A DNA stretch of 64,000 nt, from the NCBI GenBank assembly GCA_021173225.1, contig JAJOLK010000001.1, positions 186,001 to 250,000 on the forward strand, read 5' to 3'. Within the stretch, counting starts at the first letter, position 1. Each line of letters starts with the position of its first letter. Positions 15,785 to 24,558 of this stretch are shown here, one piece after another. Source of the stretch: Phycisphaerales bacterium PN19_bin_20 (GTDB taxonomy: Bacteria; Planctomycetota; Phycisphaerae; Phycisphaerales; UBA1924). The notes under the pieces are model-generated. The model was not told the DNA's origin and did no database searches. It saw only the letters and a program-made list of their open reading frames with translations. Both the position numbers and the translations under genes were made by a program.

Positions 15785-17749
15785 TCACGTCGGCGGCGGG
15801 CTCGTCTCCTCGCCACCATCTGGCGGCGGGCTCATCGGGTGCGGCGTCGCGTCACGAGTGATCAAGCTCACGCCATCAGGCAGGTGCCGCGCGATCTCGC
15901 TCACCACGTCGCCCTCCAGGCTCCGCGCCACCGTTGACCGCCGGCTCTTGCCCATGATCAGCGTGTCGCACCCGTACGTCACCGTGTAGTCCAGAATCTC
16001 CTCAGCCACGCTCGGGCTTGTCACATAGATCGGCACCAGCGGCACGCGATACTGCCGCGCCAGCACCGCCACCGTGCCCAGCGCTTCCTGCGCGTCGGGG
16101 TCGCTCTCGATCTTCGCCACCGACGGCGCGCCAACGTCTACCACACGCAGCGTCCGCACGTAGAGCGCAAACAGCGTCGCCCCGCGCCGCCGCGCCATGT
16201 CTACCGCGAACTCAGCCTGATAACGCCCGCGCGCCGCCAGCATCACGCGCGGACGGCTCGCGTCGATCTGGATCGGTGTCCGACGCAGTTCCTCAAGCCA
16301 GCCCAGCTCGGGCTCGGGCAGCGCCCGCGCGGCACGCACCGCCTCGGCCCGCTTCGAGATCAGCCGCGCCACCTGCACCACGATGATCAGCCCCCCACAA
16401 AAGACCGCCGCTTCCAGCTTTGTCACCGCGATGGTCACAAACACCGCCGTGATGATCACCGCGATGGTCCAGAGCCCCGCGCGCTCAAGCGTCGTCACCT
16501 GCAATCGCCGATTCACCGCGCAGCACGAAAGGTTCAGCGCAATTGCCCCCGTCACCCCGATGGCGTAAAGGTGCGCTAGGTCGTCCACCTCGTAGTAGAA
16601 CAGCAGCAGCAGCGGGGGGGCCACGCACGCGAGCACCAGCGGCACCACCGGCATGCCCGAGTAGTTCAGCCGCGTCAGCCGTCTGGTCAGCTCGCCGTCA
16701 CGCCCCAGCGCGTACAGCACCGAGACCATCCCACCGATCACCGTGTTCGCCGCCGAGATCAGCAGCAGCCCAAAGACGATCGCCACGGCCTTGCCGAAGT
16801 AAAACCCACTCACCTCGCCAAAGTGCTTCTGCCCGCTCTCAACCGCCAGCACCTTCATCGCCTTGTCACGCACGTCCACAAGCTGCCACTCAGGGTGCCC
16901 CTGCACCGTCGGGCTCGGCGGCTCAGGCAGCTTCGCCTGGTTGGCCACCTGCTTGGCCTGGTCCCACTGCTGGGTCAGCTCAGGAAACTTCTCCGCCGCC
17001 ATGCCCAGCAGCCCGACGATCGCCACGATGAACACCAGGTTCAAAGTCGCGACCTCCGCCAGCACGGGCCAGATCGTCCGCTTGCTCGTCCGCGCCACCG
17101 GCTCCTTCATGATGCCCGTCATGTTCGCCACCGCCTCAACCCCAGACAGCGCCAGGATGATTCCCGTGAAGTGCACCCACCGCGTCAACCAAGGGTTGGC
17201 GTCCATCCGCGCCAGCCTGAGCCCCTCAGGCACCCACGGCAGCACCATCACCGCCACCACCGCCGAGAGCACCAGGCTCGCCAATGCGATCCACTTGGCA
17301 AACTCACCCGCCGACCGCGCGCCGAACCAGTTGATTAAAAACAGCACTAGTACCGCCCCGACGCACAAACTCACCATCAGCGCTTGGTTGTCCGCCGGCG
17401 CGCCCCAATATCGAAACGCCTCGACCAGGCTCAGCGCCGCCGTGACGATGTAATCCGCCAGCAGCAGCGTCGCGCCCACCACGCTCAAAAACGGCGAGAT
17501 CTGACGCGCCGCCGAGTAGACGCCGCCGCCGTCCTGAAACGACCGGCACACAATCGTGTACGCCCACGCCACCAGCACCATCAGCACGCTCAGCGCAAGC
17601 AGGTAATACGGCGCCGCCAGCCCCAGCGTCACCGCGCCGATCCCCAGCACATACAGACGGCTTGTTCCCCAGTCACCAAACAGCAAGGGGCCCGCGTGCC
17701 AGTGCGATAGATTCCGAGGACGCTTCGACGACGTAACCAGGCCGGCCAT
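15785..17749 (-). CDS. APC-family amino acid permease with C-terminal UspA domain
   Basis: A predicted proton-coupled transporter of the APC superfamily: 654 residues, about 12 membrane segments in residues 25-470, with the first-helix region FGDWGTSRLYVLGIG and the later LSGVEAVANMTGIMKEP, which matches helix 6 and the following loop. An extra hydrophilic insert of ~65 residues lies between helices 7 and 8 (around HPEWQLVDVRDKAMKVLAVE). From about residue 500 a universal-stress-protein fold follows (RPRVMLAARGRYQAEFAVDM and CDTLIMGKSRRSTVARSLEG), whose GKS...S pattern suggests ATP binding. The substrate is unknown. It is divergent to the MotA-like gene. Confidence 0.85.
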   Translation of the reverse strand: MAGLVTSSKRPRNLSHWHAGPLLFGDWGTSRLYVLGIGAVTLGLAAPYYLLALSVLMVLVAWAYTIVCRSFQDGGGVYSAARQISPFLSVVGATLLLADYIVTAALSLVEAFRYWGAPADNQALMVSLCVGAVLVLFLINWFGARSAGEFAKWIALASLVLSAVVAVMVLPWVPEGLRLARMDANPWLTRWVHFTGIILALSGVEAVANMTGIMKEPVARTSKRTIWPVLAEVATLNLVFIVAIVGLLGMAAEKFPELTQQWDQAKQVANQAKLPEPPSPTVQGHPEWQLVDVRDKAMKVLAVESGQKHFGEVSGFYFGKAVAIVFGLLLISAANTVIGGMVSVLYALGRDGELTRRLTRLNYSGMPVVPLVLACVAPPLLLLFYYEVDDLAHLYAIGVTGAIALNLSCCAVNRRLQVTTLERAGLWTIAVIITAVFVTIAVTKLEAAVFCGGLIIVVQVARLISKRAEAVRAARALPEPELGWLEELRRTPIQIDASRPRVMLAARGRYQAEFAVDMARRRGATLFALYVRTLRVVDVGAPSVAKIESDPDAQEALGTVAVLARQYRVPLVPIYVTSPSVAEEILDYTVTYGCDTLIMGKSRRSTVARSLEGDVVSEIARHLPDGVSLITRDATPHPMSPPPDGGEETSPPPT

Positions 17750-18053
17750 GCAGAAGACTCGGTCGCGGGGGCAAGCGCCTCGCGGAGGGCGGTGGGGTCG
17801 GTCGGCAGGGCCGTCCGTGCTTGACGCGCCCAGTCTAGCCGAACATCAACCGCTACTCCCACGCCCCGCGTAGGCCAAACAGCGCAAGATTCTGCACAAC
17901 CGAAGACTGTTCCCGGGTTTGGTCAGACGCGCACCGCGCGACTTGCCCGCCATGTTCATAAAACGTTCGGGCCTCAAACGCAATCCATGCCCTCCGCGCT
18001 CTAGACGCGCCACCCCGCTCCAGCCGTCGCCCTCGCCACCCGATAACACTCAC
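17750..18053. other. Divergent intergenic region, no gene seen
   Basis: About 300 bases between the APC permease and the MotA-like gene. It must hold the promoters of both, but no clear -35/-10 pair was found; the AT-richest part is about 17945-17965 (ttcataaaacgttc). In-frame upstream codons of the MotA-like gene here encode an Arg/Pro-rich stretch unlike the rest and were left out. Confidence 0.5.
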
Positions 18054-18908
18054 GTGACTGATCCCGCCATTATGCCGCTGATGACCATGGGTATCGGCGT
18101 CACCCTCGCCGTCGCCGGCTCGTTCCTCGCGGCCCGACTTGTCCGCCTTGACCGCCTGTGGCTCGCCGTCGGCGGCACAAGCTTCGAGCACCGCGCCGCC
18201 AACGCACGCCATGACCTGCTCGCACTCGCGGCCGACCCCGCCTCCATCCACACAACCCGCACGACCCACCCGCTGATCCGCGCCGCCGCCCCGATGCTTC
18301 AGCAGCGCGGCCCCGAGACGGCAATCCGCCAGCAACTCCTCACCACCCTCAGCAGCGCCGCCCGCCCTTGGCGGCTCGCCCGCGGGCTCGGACGCATCCT
18401 CGGCCTGGCCTGCCCAATCGGCGGCCTTGGGCTCCTTGTCGCTGGCCTCTTCTCCGCGCTCGGCGTTCTGCAAGGCCTCAGCGCAAGCGCCGGTGCCGAT
18501 GGCGCCGGTGGCAATAGTGGGGGGGCCGGCGTTGTCGGCATTTCGGGCTCTGGCGCGCTCAGCCTGATGGCCCTTGTCATCGCCGTCCCGCTGGTCAACA
18601 CCGTCTCGCGCCGTCTGCCCAAGCGCGGCAGCGAGCCCGAGCTCCGCAACGAGCTGCTCGCGCAGGCCGTCCTCGAAGGCCTTCTGACCATTGCCAGCAC
18701 CGGCTACCTATCAGTCAGCAATCCGCCCGCGAGCACTTCGGCCACCAGCGCGCTGGGCACCCCGCCCGACGCCGTCCTCTCCGACGCACTCCGAACGCAG
18801 ATCACCGAGCGGTTCGATGAGCTTCTCGGACCGGTGCTCGAACCTGACGCCCCCGCGCTACCGCGCCGTGCCGCCCCCGCAGGCCGTCCGTCGGCTCAGG
18901 CCGCGTAA
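18054..18908 (+). CDS. Diverged MotA/TolQ-like membrane protein
   Basis: A 284-residue protein (GTG start) with an N-terminal membrane segment (GIGVTLAVAGSFLAARL), a charged cytoplasmic stretch, then two close membrane helices (ACPIGGLGLLVAGLFSALGVL and GALSLMALVIAVPLVN) and the tail ELRNELLAQAVLEGLLTIAS. A GxGLL helix pair followed by E-x-x-LxEGLLxI is the layout of MotA-type stator proteins, but similarity is weak and a Gly-rich loop is inserted between the helices. It lies 83 bases before fliL, which supports a flagellar motor role. No motB gene is in the window. Alternative: an unrelated membrane protein with similar topology. Confidence 0.5.
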   Translation: MTDPAIMPLMTMGIGVTLAVAGSFLAARLVRLDRLWLAVGGTSFEHRAANARHDLLALAADPASIHTTRTTHPLIRAAAPMLQQRGPETAIRQQLLTTLSSAARPWRLARGLGRILGLACPIGGLGLLVAGLFSALGVLQGLSASAGADGAGGNSGGAGVVGISGSGALSLMALVIAVPLVNTVSRRLPKRGSEPELRNELLAQAVLEGLLTIASTGYLSVSNPPASTSATSALGTPPDAVLSDALRTQITERFDELLGPVLEPDAPALPRRAAPAGRPSAQAA

Positions 18909-18991
18909 CGACTGCAAAGGCTCAACCCGGGGCGTGTTCCGACCGATGCTGGCCATGACGTGCGCGCCAACCCGCGTACGCCGGAGGTTCT

Positions 18992-19549
18992 ATGTCTGCG
19001 CCCAAGAAGGAAGCCCCCGCCAAGGATGCGCCCAAAGACGGTGCCGCCGCCGAAGCGCCCAAGAAGAAGCTCCCGATCAAGACCATCGCGCTGGTCGCGG
19101 GCATCATGGTCGCCGAGGCCGTTGTGGTCGTCGCGGTCTTTAGCGCCCTCAGCCCCAAGCAGAGCCAAGCGAACGCCGGCCACGCCGAGGTCGAGAGCAG
19201 CGACGCCGAGATGACCAAGGAAGTCCAGGTCGTCGAGGAGAAGTTCCAGAACAACAAGTCGGGCCGCGCGTTCATCTGGGACCTCATCGTGACCGTCCAG
19301 ATCAAGAACAAGCACGCCGAGCAGGTCGAGGCCCTGGTCAAGGCCCGCGCCGCCGAGATCAAGCAAGAGATTGGCCGCATCGTCGCCAACGCCGACGACA
19401 GCCAGCTCAAAGAGCCCAACCGCGAGACGCTGCTGCGCCAGACCACCGCGCTGCTCATCAAAATCATCGGCACCGACGAGAAGAGCAACGAACCGCTCGT
19501 GCAGAAGGTCATCATCCCGCGCTGCCGCGGCTTCCCCGCCGAGTTCTAA
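18992..19549 (+). CDS. fliL: Flagellar basal body-associated protein FliL
   Basis: FliL surrounds the stator units and supports motor torque. The 185-residue protein has an Ala/Lys-rich cytoplasmic start, one membrane helix at about 28-48 (IKTIALVAGIMVAEAVVVVA) and a periplasmic domain ending in NEPLVQKVIIPRCRGFPAEF. GGAGG lies about 5 bases before the ATG. Planctomycete FliL proteins are divergent; the call rests on topology, size, the long helix of the periplasmic part and the neighbouring MotA-like gene. Confidence 0.8.
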   Translation: MSAPKKEAPAKDAPKDGAAAEAPKKKLPIKTIALVAGIMVAEAVVVVAVFSALSPKQSQANAGHAEVESSDAEMTKEVQVVEEKFQNNKSGRAFIWDLIVTVQIKNKHAEQVEALVKARAAEIKQEIGRIVANADDSQLKEPNRETLLRQTTALLIKIIGTDEKSNEPLVQKVIIPRCRGFPAEF

Positions 19550-19572
19550 GGCACGCCCCAGCCGTCCGGAGC

Positions 19573-19590
19573 GCGGGCTTCCAACCCGCC
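19573..19590. repeat. Dispersed hairpin repeat, copy 2
   Basis: GCGGGCTTCCAACCCGCC, in the gap between the convergent fliL and der genes, related to the copies at 15728-15746 and 32741-32759. Confidence 0.55.
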
Positions 19591-19607
19591 ATGGCCTTCC
19601 CTCTCGC

Positions 19608-21899
19608 CTAGTTCAACCGCAGGCCTTTGGTCCGTCGCGCCGAGCGCGCTCGCGCCTCGGCAGACTTCGGCCGCGCCTGCGTCGGACGCTCGGTCTTGAC
19701 CCTTGACCGGCCCGCGTTTGCCGCCTCGATCTGCGCCGCCGCGTCGTCGTACGCACGCGCGAGCGCCTCCTCACGCGACATCGCCCGCGCCGCCGCCTTG
19801 GCCGCTACCGCCGCCTTCGCGGCCTTGGCCGCCTTCGCGGGCGTCATCGGCTTGCTCGCCTTCGCCGTCGTGGCCGCCTTCGCACCCTTGCCCGCACCCG
19901 CCGTGACCAACTTCGTGGCCACCTTCTTCGCCGTCACCTTGGTCGCCGCCTTGGAGGGCTTCGTGTCTGCGGCAAGCTTCATCGCTTGGGCAGGCTTGGC
20001 AGACCGTGTAGTCTTGGCAGACTTCCCGGCCTTCGCCGCCGCGCCCTTCGCGACGCGCTTGGGCTTCGACACTTCAACGCCCTCGCCCTCGTCACCCTCG
20101 GGCTCATCGTCATCAAAGTTACTCACGCCCGGCTCAAACGTCGCCAGCTCGATCAGCCCGTCGTCTTCGTCGCTCACCGCCGCCGCGCCGCGCTTACCAG
20201 CGCCCTTCCGCCCCACGGCCTTCCCGGGCGTCGGCGCGTCGCTGAACATCGCCATCGCCGCGGCCTGGCGCGCCTCAGGATCATTCGCCAAGTCGCTCAT
20301 GTCCCAGTCGCCAATGGGCGCACCCACGCTCGCGCGCTGCTCGTGCTCGACCGCCGCCGCCTGCTGCACCAGCTTCTCCAGCTCCTCAGCGCCGCTGCCG
20401 CCGCCGCCGCGTGCCGCGCGGACCTGCGAGCTCTGCCGCCCCTTGATTACCAGCTTGATGGGCACCTCGCCAAACGGCGTCTGGTCGCGCAGACGGTTCA
20501 ACAAAAACCGCCGGTACTGGTCGTTGAACAGCTCAGGCTTGTTGACTACCAGCACCAGCGTCGGCGGGTTCGTCTCGATCTGCGCCGTGTAGTACACCTT
20601 GGCGAACGACCCGCTCTTGCTCGCCGGCCCGACCTTGTCCAGAAGCTCGCGCACCGCGCGGTTCAGCGCGCCGGTCCCAACTCTGGCCCGGCTCTGCGCC
20701 ATCAGCTCAAAGGCCAGGTTGATCGTGTCGTGCACGTTGCTGTTGTTCTTCGCGCTCATAAACGCGATCGGCGCATACCACAGCCCGGGCAGCTCCTTGC
20801 GCAGATACGCCTCGAAGTCCTCCGTCGTCACCGCACGCCCAGCGCCCGTCCCGCGCGCAATCGGCCGCCCCTGCGCAAGGTCCCACTTGTTCACCACGAT
20901 CACCGTCGGGCGGAACCGGTCCACCAGCATGTCGCAGACCTTCGCGTCAACGTGGCTGATCGCCTCGGTCGCGTCGACCATCAGCAGCCCCACGTCGCAC
21001 CGGTCAATCGCACGCTCCATCCGCTCCAGCGCCCACCACTCGATCCGCTGCTCAAAGCTCTTCTTGCGCCGCAGCCCCGCCGTGTCGATCGCCAGCAAGC
21101 TCCGACCGTCGATGGTGAACCGCACGTCAATCGCGTCGCGCGTCGTGCCCGCGATCTCACTGACAATCACCCGCTGCTCGCCCGCCAGCGTGTTTACCAG
21201 CGTGCTCTTGCCCGAATTCCGCTTGCCCACGATCGCCAGCTTCATCTCCGGCACCGCGTCGTGCGCACCCGCAGGGCTCGCGCCACGCGCCGCGATCAGC
21301 AGCCGCGCCTGCTCGTGCAGACGCTCCACCAGCTCGCGCCGCCGGTAGTTGTTCTTCGCCGAGACCACCAGCGGCTCGCCAAATCCCAGCGACGCCGCCT
21401 CGTACGCGTGGCTCTCCCACTTCGGCCCGTCCGCCTTGTTCGCCACCACCACCACCCGCGTTGACGCCGACTCGTTGGTGTGCCCCTCCGCGTCGATGGC
21501 CCCAATCCCGCCCTCACGCAGCAGCCGCGCCACCGTCTCATCCATGGGTGTCACGCCCGCCTGCGCATCAACCACGAGCAGGATCAGATCCGCGTTGTGC
21601 ACGGCCTTGGCAATCTGGCTCTCGATGTCGCGTGTCAACGTCGTCAGGTCCTTGCCCGCGTCGTCAAACCGCTCGCCCGACCGCGTGTACACCCCGTACC
21701 CGCCCGTGTCCGTCAGCTCCACCGTGATCGGCGGGCTCGCCTCAAACTCTGCCGACAGCGTCACGAACGTCGAGACACGGTCCCGCGTCGTCCCCGGCGT
21801 GTCGTCGGTAATTGATACCTTCCGCCCCGCCAGCATGTTCGTCATCGACGACTTGCCAACGTTCGGACGCCCCACCACCGCGATTCGAAGCATGGTCAT
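19608..21899 (-). CDS. der: Ribosome-assembly GTPase Der (EngA) with long basic tail
   Basis: Der is an essential double GTPase acting in 50S ribosome maturation. Both G domains are intact: GRPNVGKSS, DTGG and NKAD in the first, GKRNSGKST, DTAGLRRKK and NKWD in the second, followed by the KH-like domain ending near residue 488 (GEVPIKLVIKGR). A further 275 residues follow: first acidic and mixed, then Ala/Lys-rich repeats (AAKAGKSAKTTR, AKAAKAAKAAVAAKAAAR) like histone H1 tails, ending in Arg/Lys-rich sequence. Usual length is ~440-490, here 763. ATG 21899 (MTMLRIAV) has TACGCT five bases upstream and no Shine-Dalgarno, so the mRNA may be leaderless. Confidence 0.93.
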   Translation of the reverse strand: MTMLRIAVVGRPNVGKSSMTNMLAGRKVSITDDTPGTTRDRVSTFVTLSAEFEASPPITVELTDTGGYGVYTRSGERFDDAGKDLTTLTRDIESQIAKAVHNADLILLVVDAQAGVTPMDETVARLLREGGIGAIDAEGHTNESASTRVVVVANKADGPKWESHAYEAASLGFGEPLVVSAKNNYRRRELVERLHEQARLLIAARGASPAGAHDAVPEMKLAIVGKRNSGKSTLVNTLAGEQRVIVSEIAGTTRDAIDVRFTIDGRSLLAIDTAGLRRKKSFEQRIEWWALERMERAIDRCDVGLLMVDATEAISHVDAKVCDMLVDRFRPTVIVVNKWDLAQGRPIARGTGAGRAVTTEDFEAYLRKELPGLWYAPIAFMSAKNNSNVHDTINLAFELMAQSRARVGTGALNRAVRELLDKVGPASKSGSFAKVYYTAQIETNPPTLVLVVNKPELFNDQYRRFLLNRLRDQTPFGEVPIKLVIKGRQSSQVRAARGGGGSGAEELEKLVQQAAAVEHEQRASVGAPIGDWDMSDLANDPEARQAAAMAMFSDAPTPGKAVGRKGAGKRGAAAVSDEDDGLIELATFEPGVSNFDDDEPEGDEGEGVEVSKPKRVAKGAAAKAGKSAKTTRSAKPAQAMKLAADTKPSKAATKVTAKKVATKLVTAGAGKGAKAATTAKASKPMTPAKAAKAAKAAVAAKAAARAMSREEALARAYDDAAAQIEAANAGRSRVKTERPTQARPKSAEARARSARRTKGLRLN

Positions 21900-21904
21900 G
21901 CGCC

Positions 21905-21910
21905 AGCGTA
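21905..21910 (-). promoter_or_regulatory. TACGCT, -10-like hexamer 5 bases before der
   Basis: Spacing predicts transcription starting at or next to the ATG at 21899, that is, a leaderless mRNA. No clear -35. Confidence 0.45.
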
Positions 21911-21962
21911 GGTCGCCCCGCCCCAGACCCAGCCCCCACCCAGCCAACGCCCCCTTTCCAGA

Positions 21963-23363
21963 TCACACCACCACCGGGGTCGCCATCGCACGCAGCGCCT
22001 CGCCCAGCCCCGGCACACTCGGCACCTGCTGGCTCAAGCAGTGGATCGCCCCCAGACCCCAGATCAGCTCCGTGCAGTCGATCCCCACCACCTCGCGCCC
22101 AGGCATCGCCGCCTGCAACGCCGAGAGCGCCTCGCCATCGCGCCCACGCGCCCGCGCATACATGCGCGCCCCCGCGCCCCGCGCCGACTCCGCAAACGTC
22201 GGCACCAGGCACGCATCGTTCACAAACAAAAAGTTCATATACGTCGCCGGCAGCCGCTCACCCGCGTGCTCAACCCGCACCGGCATCGGCACCGGCACAA
22301 TGTCAAAGCCCTCGCCCGACTGGTCCTTCGCCTCGAACAACTTCTTTAACGCCCGATCGAGCTGCTTGGCATTTGGGTCCTTCGCCCCCTGCTCTACCCC
22401 AATCACCACCGTCGAGGGCCCCACAAACCGCGCCAGGTCGTCGATGTGCCCGTCTGTGTCGTCACCCTCGATCCCTTCGCCCAGCCACACGATGTGCCGC
22501 TGCCCGTAATAGTCCAGCACGCCGCGCTCAATCGCACTGCGCGGCACGCCCGGGTTGCGGTTCTTGTTCAGCAGGCACTGGCTGGTTGTAAGCGTTGTTC
22601 CCGCACCGTTGAACTCAACGCTCCCACCCTCCATCACCAGCGGCGCGACGAACAGCTCGACCTTGAAGCCCACCTTCCGCAAGCCCTTGGCGATCGCCGT
22701 TGGCACCGCATCGTCCGCATCCCAAGGCGGATACTTGCCGCCCCACGCGTTGAACTTCCAGTCCACAATCCCACACTTCGCCCCCGCCGCGCCACCGCGA
22801 CCAGTCCCCCCACCAGTGCCCCCACCATTGCCCCGCGCCAGCCCCTGCGTTGGCGCGTGCCAACCCGCGCCGTCGGCCACGCTGCGATCAACCACAAACG
22901 CCGGCCCATGATCTCGGCACCAGCATTCGTTAGTCGCAATGTAATGAAAGAACACACGACGCCCGCGCGACGACGCCCCACCCTTCCCCGACCCCAACAC
23001 CGCCGCCCGTGGCACCCCGTGCTCAATCAACTGCCCCTGCACGATCCGCTGCCAGTTCTCATTCGGCACGTTGATGTGCACGTCCTGCCGACGCGCAATC
23101 TCCACCACGATTCGCGCCAGGTTCTCAGGCACGCGGTGGTGCCTGCCCGGAAAGCTGATCCCCTCGGGCCGTGGCCAGCTCAAAAACGTCCCGCACTGCG
23201 CCGACCACTCGGGCGGAAACACATACCCGCGCGCGCCCGGGGTCCCCGCGCTAAACCCACCATCCGAACCACCACCCGCACCTCCACCAGCAGCAGCACC
23301 CGCACCACCGCTGGGCGCACGCGCCGCCGTGCTCGCCCCGCCCGACTTTTGCACTTTACCCAT
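21963..23363 (-). CDS. aguA: Agmatine deiminase (PAD family)
   Basis: Hydrolyses agmatine to N-carbamoylputrescine and ammonia in putrescine synthesis. The 466-residue protein begins with ~45 Gly/Ala-rich residues, then the family start VFPPEWSAQCGTFLSWP, the ECWCRDHGPAFVVD segment holding the conserved Arg-Asp, MEGGSVEFNGAGTTL, the catalytic-His segment DGHIDDLARFV and the C-terminal nucleophile Cys near residue 442 in GAIHCLSQQ. Length is ~90 over typical, through the N-terminal tail and a Gly-rich loop (NGGGTGGGTGRGGAAG). The neighbour aguB, 136 bases away on the same strand, encodes the next step, which supports agmatine as substrate. Confidence 0.9.
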   Translation of the reverse strand: MGKVQKSGGASTAARAPSGGAGAAAGGGAGGGSDGGFSAGTPGARGYVFPPEWSAQCGTFLSWPRPEGISFPGRHHRVPENLARIVVEIARRQDVHINVPNENWQRIVQGQLIEHGVPRAAVLGSGKGGASSRGRRVFFHYIATNECWCRDHGPAFVVDRSVADGAGWHAPTQGLARGNGGGTGGGTGRGGAAGAKCGIVDWKFNAWGGKYPPWDADDAVPTAIAKGLRKVGFKVELFVAPLVMEGGSVEFNGAGTTLTTSQCLLNKNRNPGVPRSAIERGVLDYYGQRHIVWLGEGIEGDDTDGHIDDLARFVGPSTVVIGVEQGAKDPNAKQLDRALKKLFEAKDQSGEGFDIVPVPMPVRVEHAGERLPATYMNFLFVNDACLVPTFAESARGAGARMYARARGRDGEALSALQAAMPGREVVGIDCTELIWGLGAIHCLSQQVPSVPGLGEALRAMATPVVV

Positions 23364-23440
23364 AGAGCGTTTGTAGGTCGCTCAATCAGCAAGGATCGCC
23401 GAACCAGCGAGTACCCACTCGCGCTGCGTTGGCCTGCAAC

Positions 23441-23504
23441 GCCCCCCGCGCTTACAGCCCCGCGCGCTTACAGCCCCCCGCGCTCACAGCCCCCCGCGCT
23501 CACA
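23441..23504. repeat. 16-base tandem repeat, four copies, at the aguB 3' end
   Basis: Unit gccccccgcgctcaca; copies 23441-23456, 23457-23472, 23473-23488 and 23489-23504, the last two identical. The final bases overlap the aguB stop region at 23500. On the mRNA it lies between aguB and aguA. Confidence 0.9.
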
Positions 23505-24492
23505 CACCAAACCGCTGCGTCATCGCCCCGTACGCGTCGATCCGCCGATCACGCAAAAACGGCCAGTGCGTGCGGCTGAACTCCACCCGCTCCAAATCAC
23601 ACTCCACAATGCTCACCTGCGCCTCATCCACGCTCGCCCTATGAATTACCTGCCCGTTCGGCGCCGCCACAAAGCTCTGCCCCCAAAACTCCAGCCCGTC
23701 AGCGTTTACAGGCTTGCCGTCAGGCCCCAGTACCCGCTCGTGCCCCACGCGATTGGGCGCACACACGAAGCACCCGTTGGCCACCGCGTGCGCCCGCATA
23801 GAGAGCTCCCAGCTCTCGTGCTGCACCACGCCATACTCGCGCTTCTCGCTGGGGTGCCAGCCGATCGCCGTCGGATAAAACAGCACCTCGGCCCCCTGCA
23901 TCGCCGTCAGCCGCGCCGCCTCGGGATACCACTGGTCCCAGCAGATCAACACGCCGATGGTCGCGTGCCGCGTCTTCCAGGCCTTGAAGCCGCCGCTCCC
24001 GCCCCCCTCGGTGCTCACATCGCCGGGCGTAAAGTAGAACTTCTCGTAGAACAGCGGGTCGTCCGGGATGTGCATCTTGCGGTACACGCCCATCAGCGTG
24101 CCGTCCGCGTCAATCACCGCCGCCGTGTTGTGATACAGCCCGCTCGCGCGCTTCTCAAACAGCGCCGCCACGATCACCACGCCGTACCTCTTCGCCAGCT
24201 TGCAGCACGCGTCGGTCGTCGGCCCCGGCACGCTCTCAGCCAGGCTGAAGAACCGGTGGTCCTCGCTCTGGCAGAAATACTGCGTGGTGCACATCTCCTG
24301 CGTGCAGATGATCTGCGCGCCCTCCTTGGCCGCACGCTCGATCATCGCCAGCTGCGCCGCGCGGTTGCCCGCCACGTCCGCCACGCTGGCAAACTGCGTC
24401 AGCCCGACCGTCACCATCCGCGACGACTCCCGCGCTCCAGTTTTCACCTTGCCGCCCACCTTGCCGCCCACGTTTTCGTTCCGCTTTGCCAC
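23500..24492 (-). CDS. aguB: N-carbamoylputrescine amidase
   Basis: Nitrilase-superfamily enzyme that converts N-carbamoylputrescine to putrescine, CO2 and ammonia. The catalytic triad is visible: E66 in ICTQEMCTTQYF, K139 in YRKMHIPDDPLFYEKFYF and C184 in IGVLICWDQWYPEAARL. The DDPLFYEKFYFTPGD block is characteristic of AguB rather than other nitrilases. Length 330 against ~290-300; the surplus is a Lys/Gly-rich start (GTG, with GGGAGG five bases upstream; an internal ATG at 24417 is an alternative). It precedes aguA on the same strand, forming an agmatine-to-putrescine pair; no arginine decarboxylase is in the window. Confidence 0.93.
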   Translation of the reverse strand: MAKRNENVGGKVGGKVKTGARESSRMVTVGLTQFASVADVAGNRAAQLAMIERAAKEGAQIICTQEMCTTQYFCQSEDHRFFSLAESVPGPTTDACCKLAKRYGVVIVAALFEKRASGLYHNTAAVIDADGTLMGVYRKMHIPDDPLFYEKFYFTPGDVSTEGGGSGGFKAWKTRHATIGVLICWDQWYPEAARLTAMQGAEVLFYPTAIGWHPSEKREYGVVQHESWELSMRAHAVANGCFVCAPNRVGHERVLGPDGKPVNADGLEFWGQSFVAAPNGQVIHRASVDEAQVSIVECDLERVEFSRTHWPFLRDRRIDAYGAMTQRFGV

Positions 24493-24546
24493 GCCCGCCT
24501 CCCAACTTCACGCCACCCACAACGACACCGCGCAACCCCCAGAGCG

Positions 24547-24552
24547 TAACCT
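24547..24552 (+). promoter_or_regulatory. TAACCT, -10-like hexamer 6 bases before the ALDH-like gene
   Basis: Spacing fits a leaderless start at ATG 24559; no Shine-Dalgarno is present. An imperfect acgaca occurs about 19 bases upstream of the hexamer. Confidence 0.4.
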
Positions 24553-24558
24553 CCCCGC

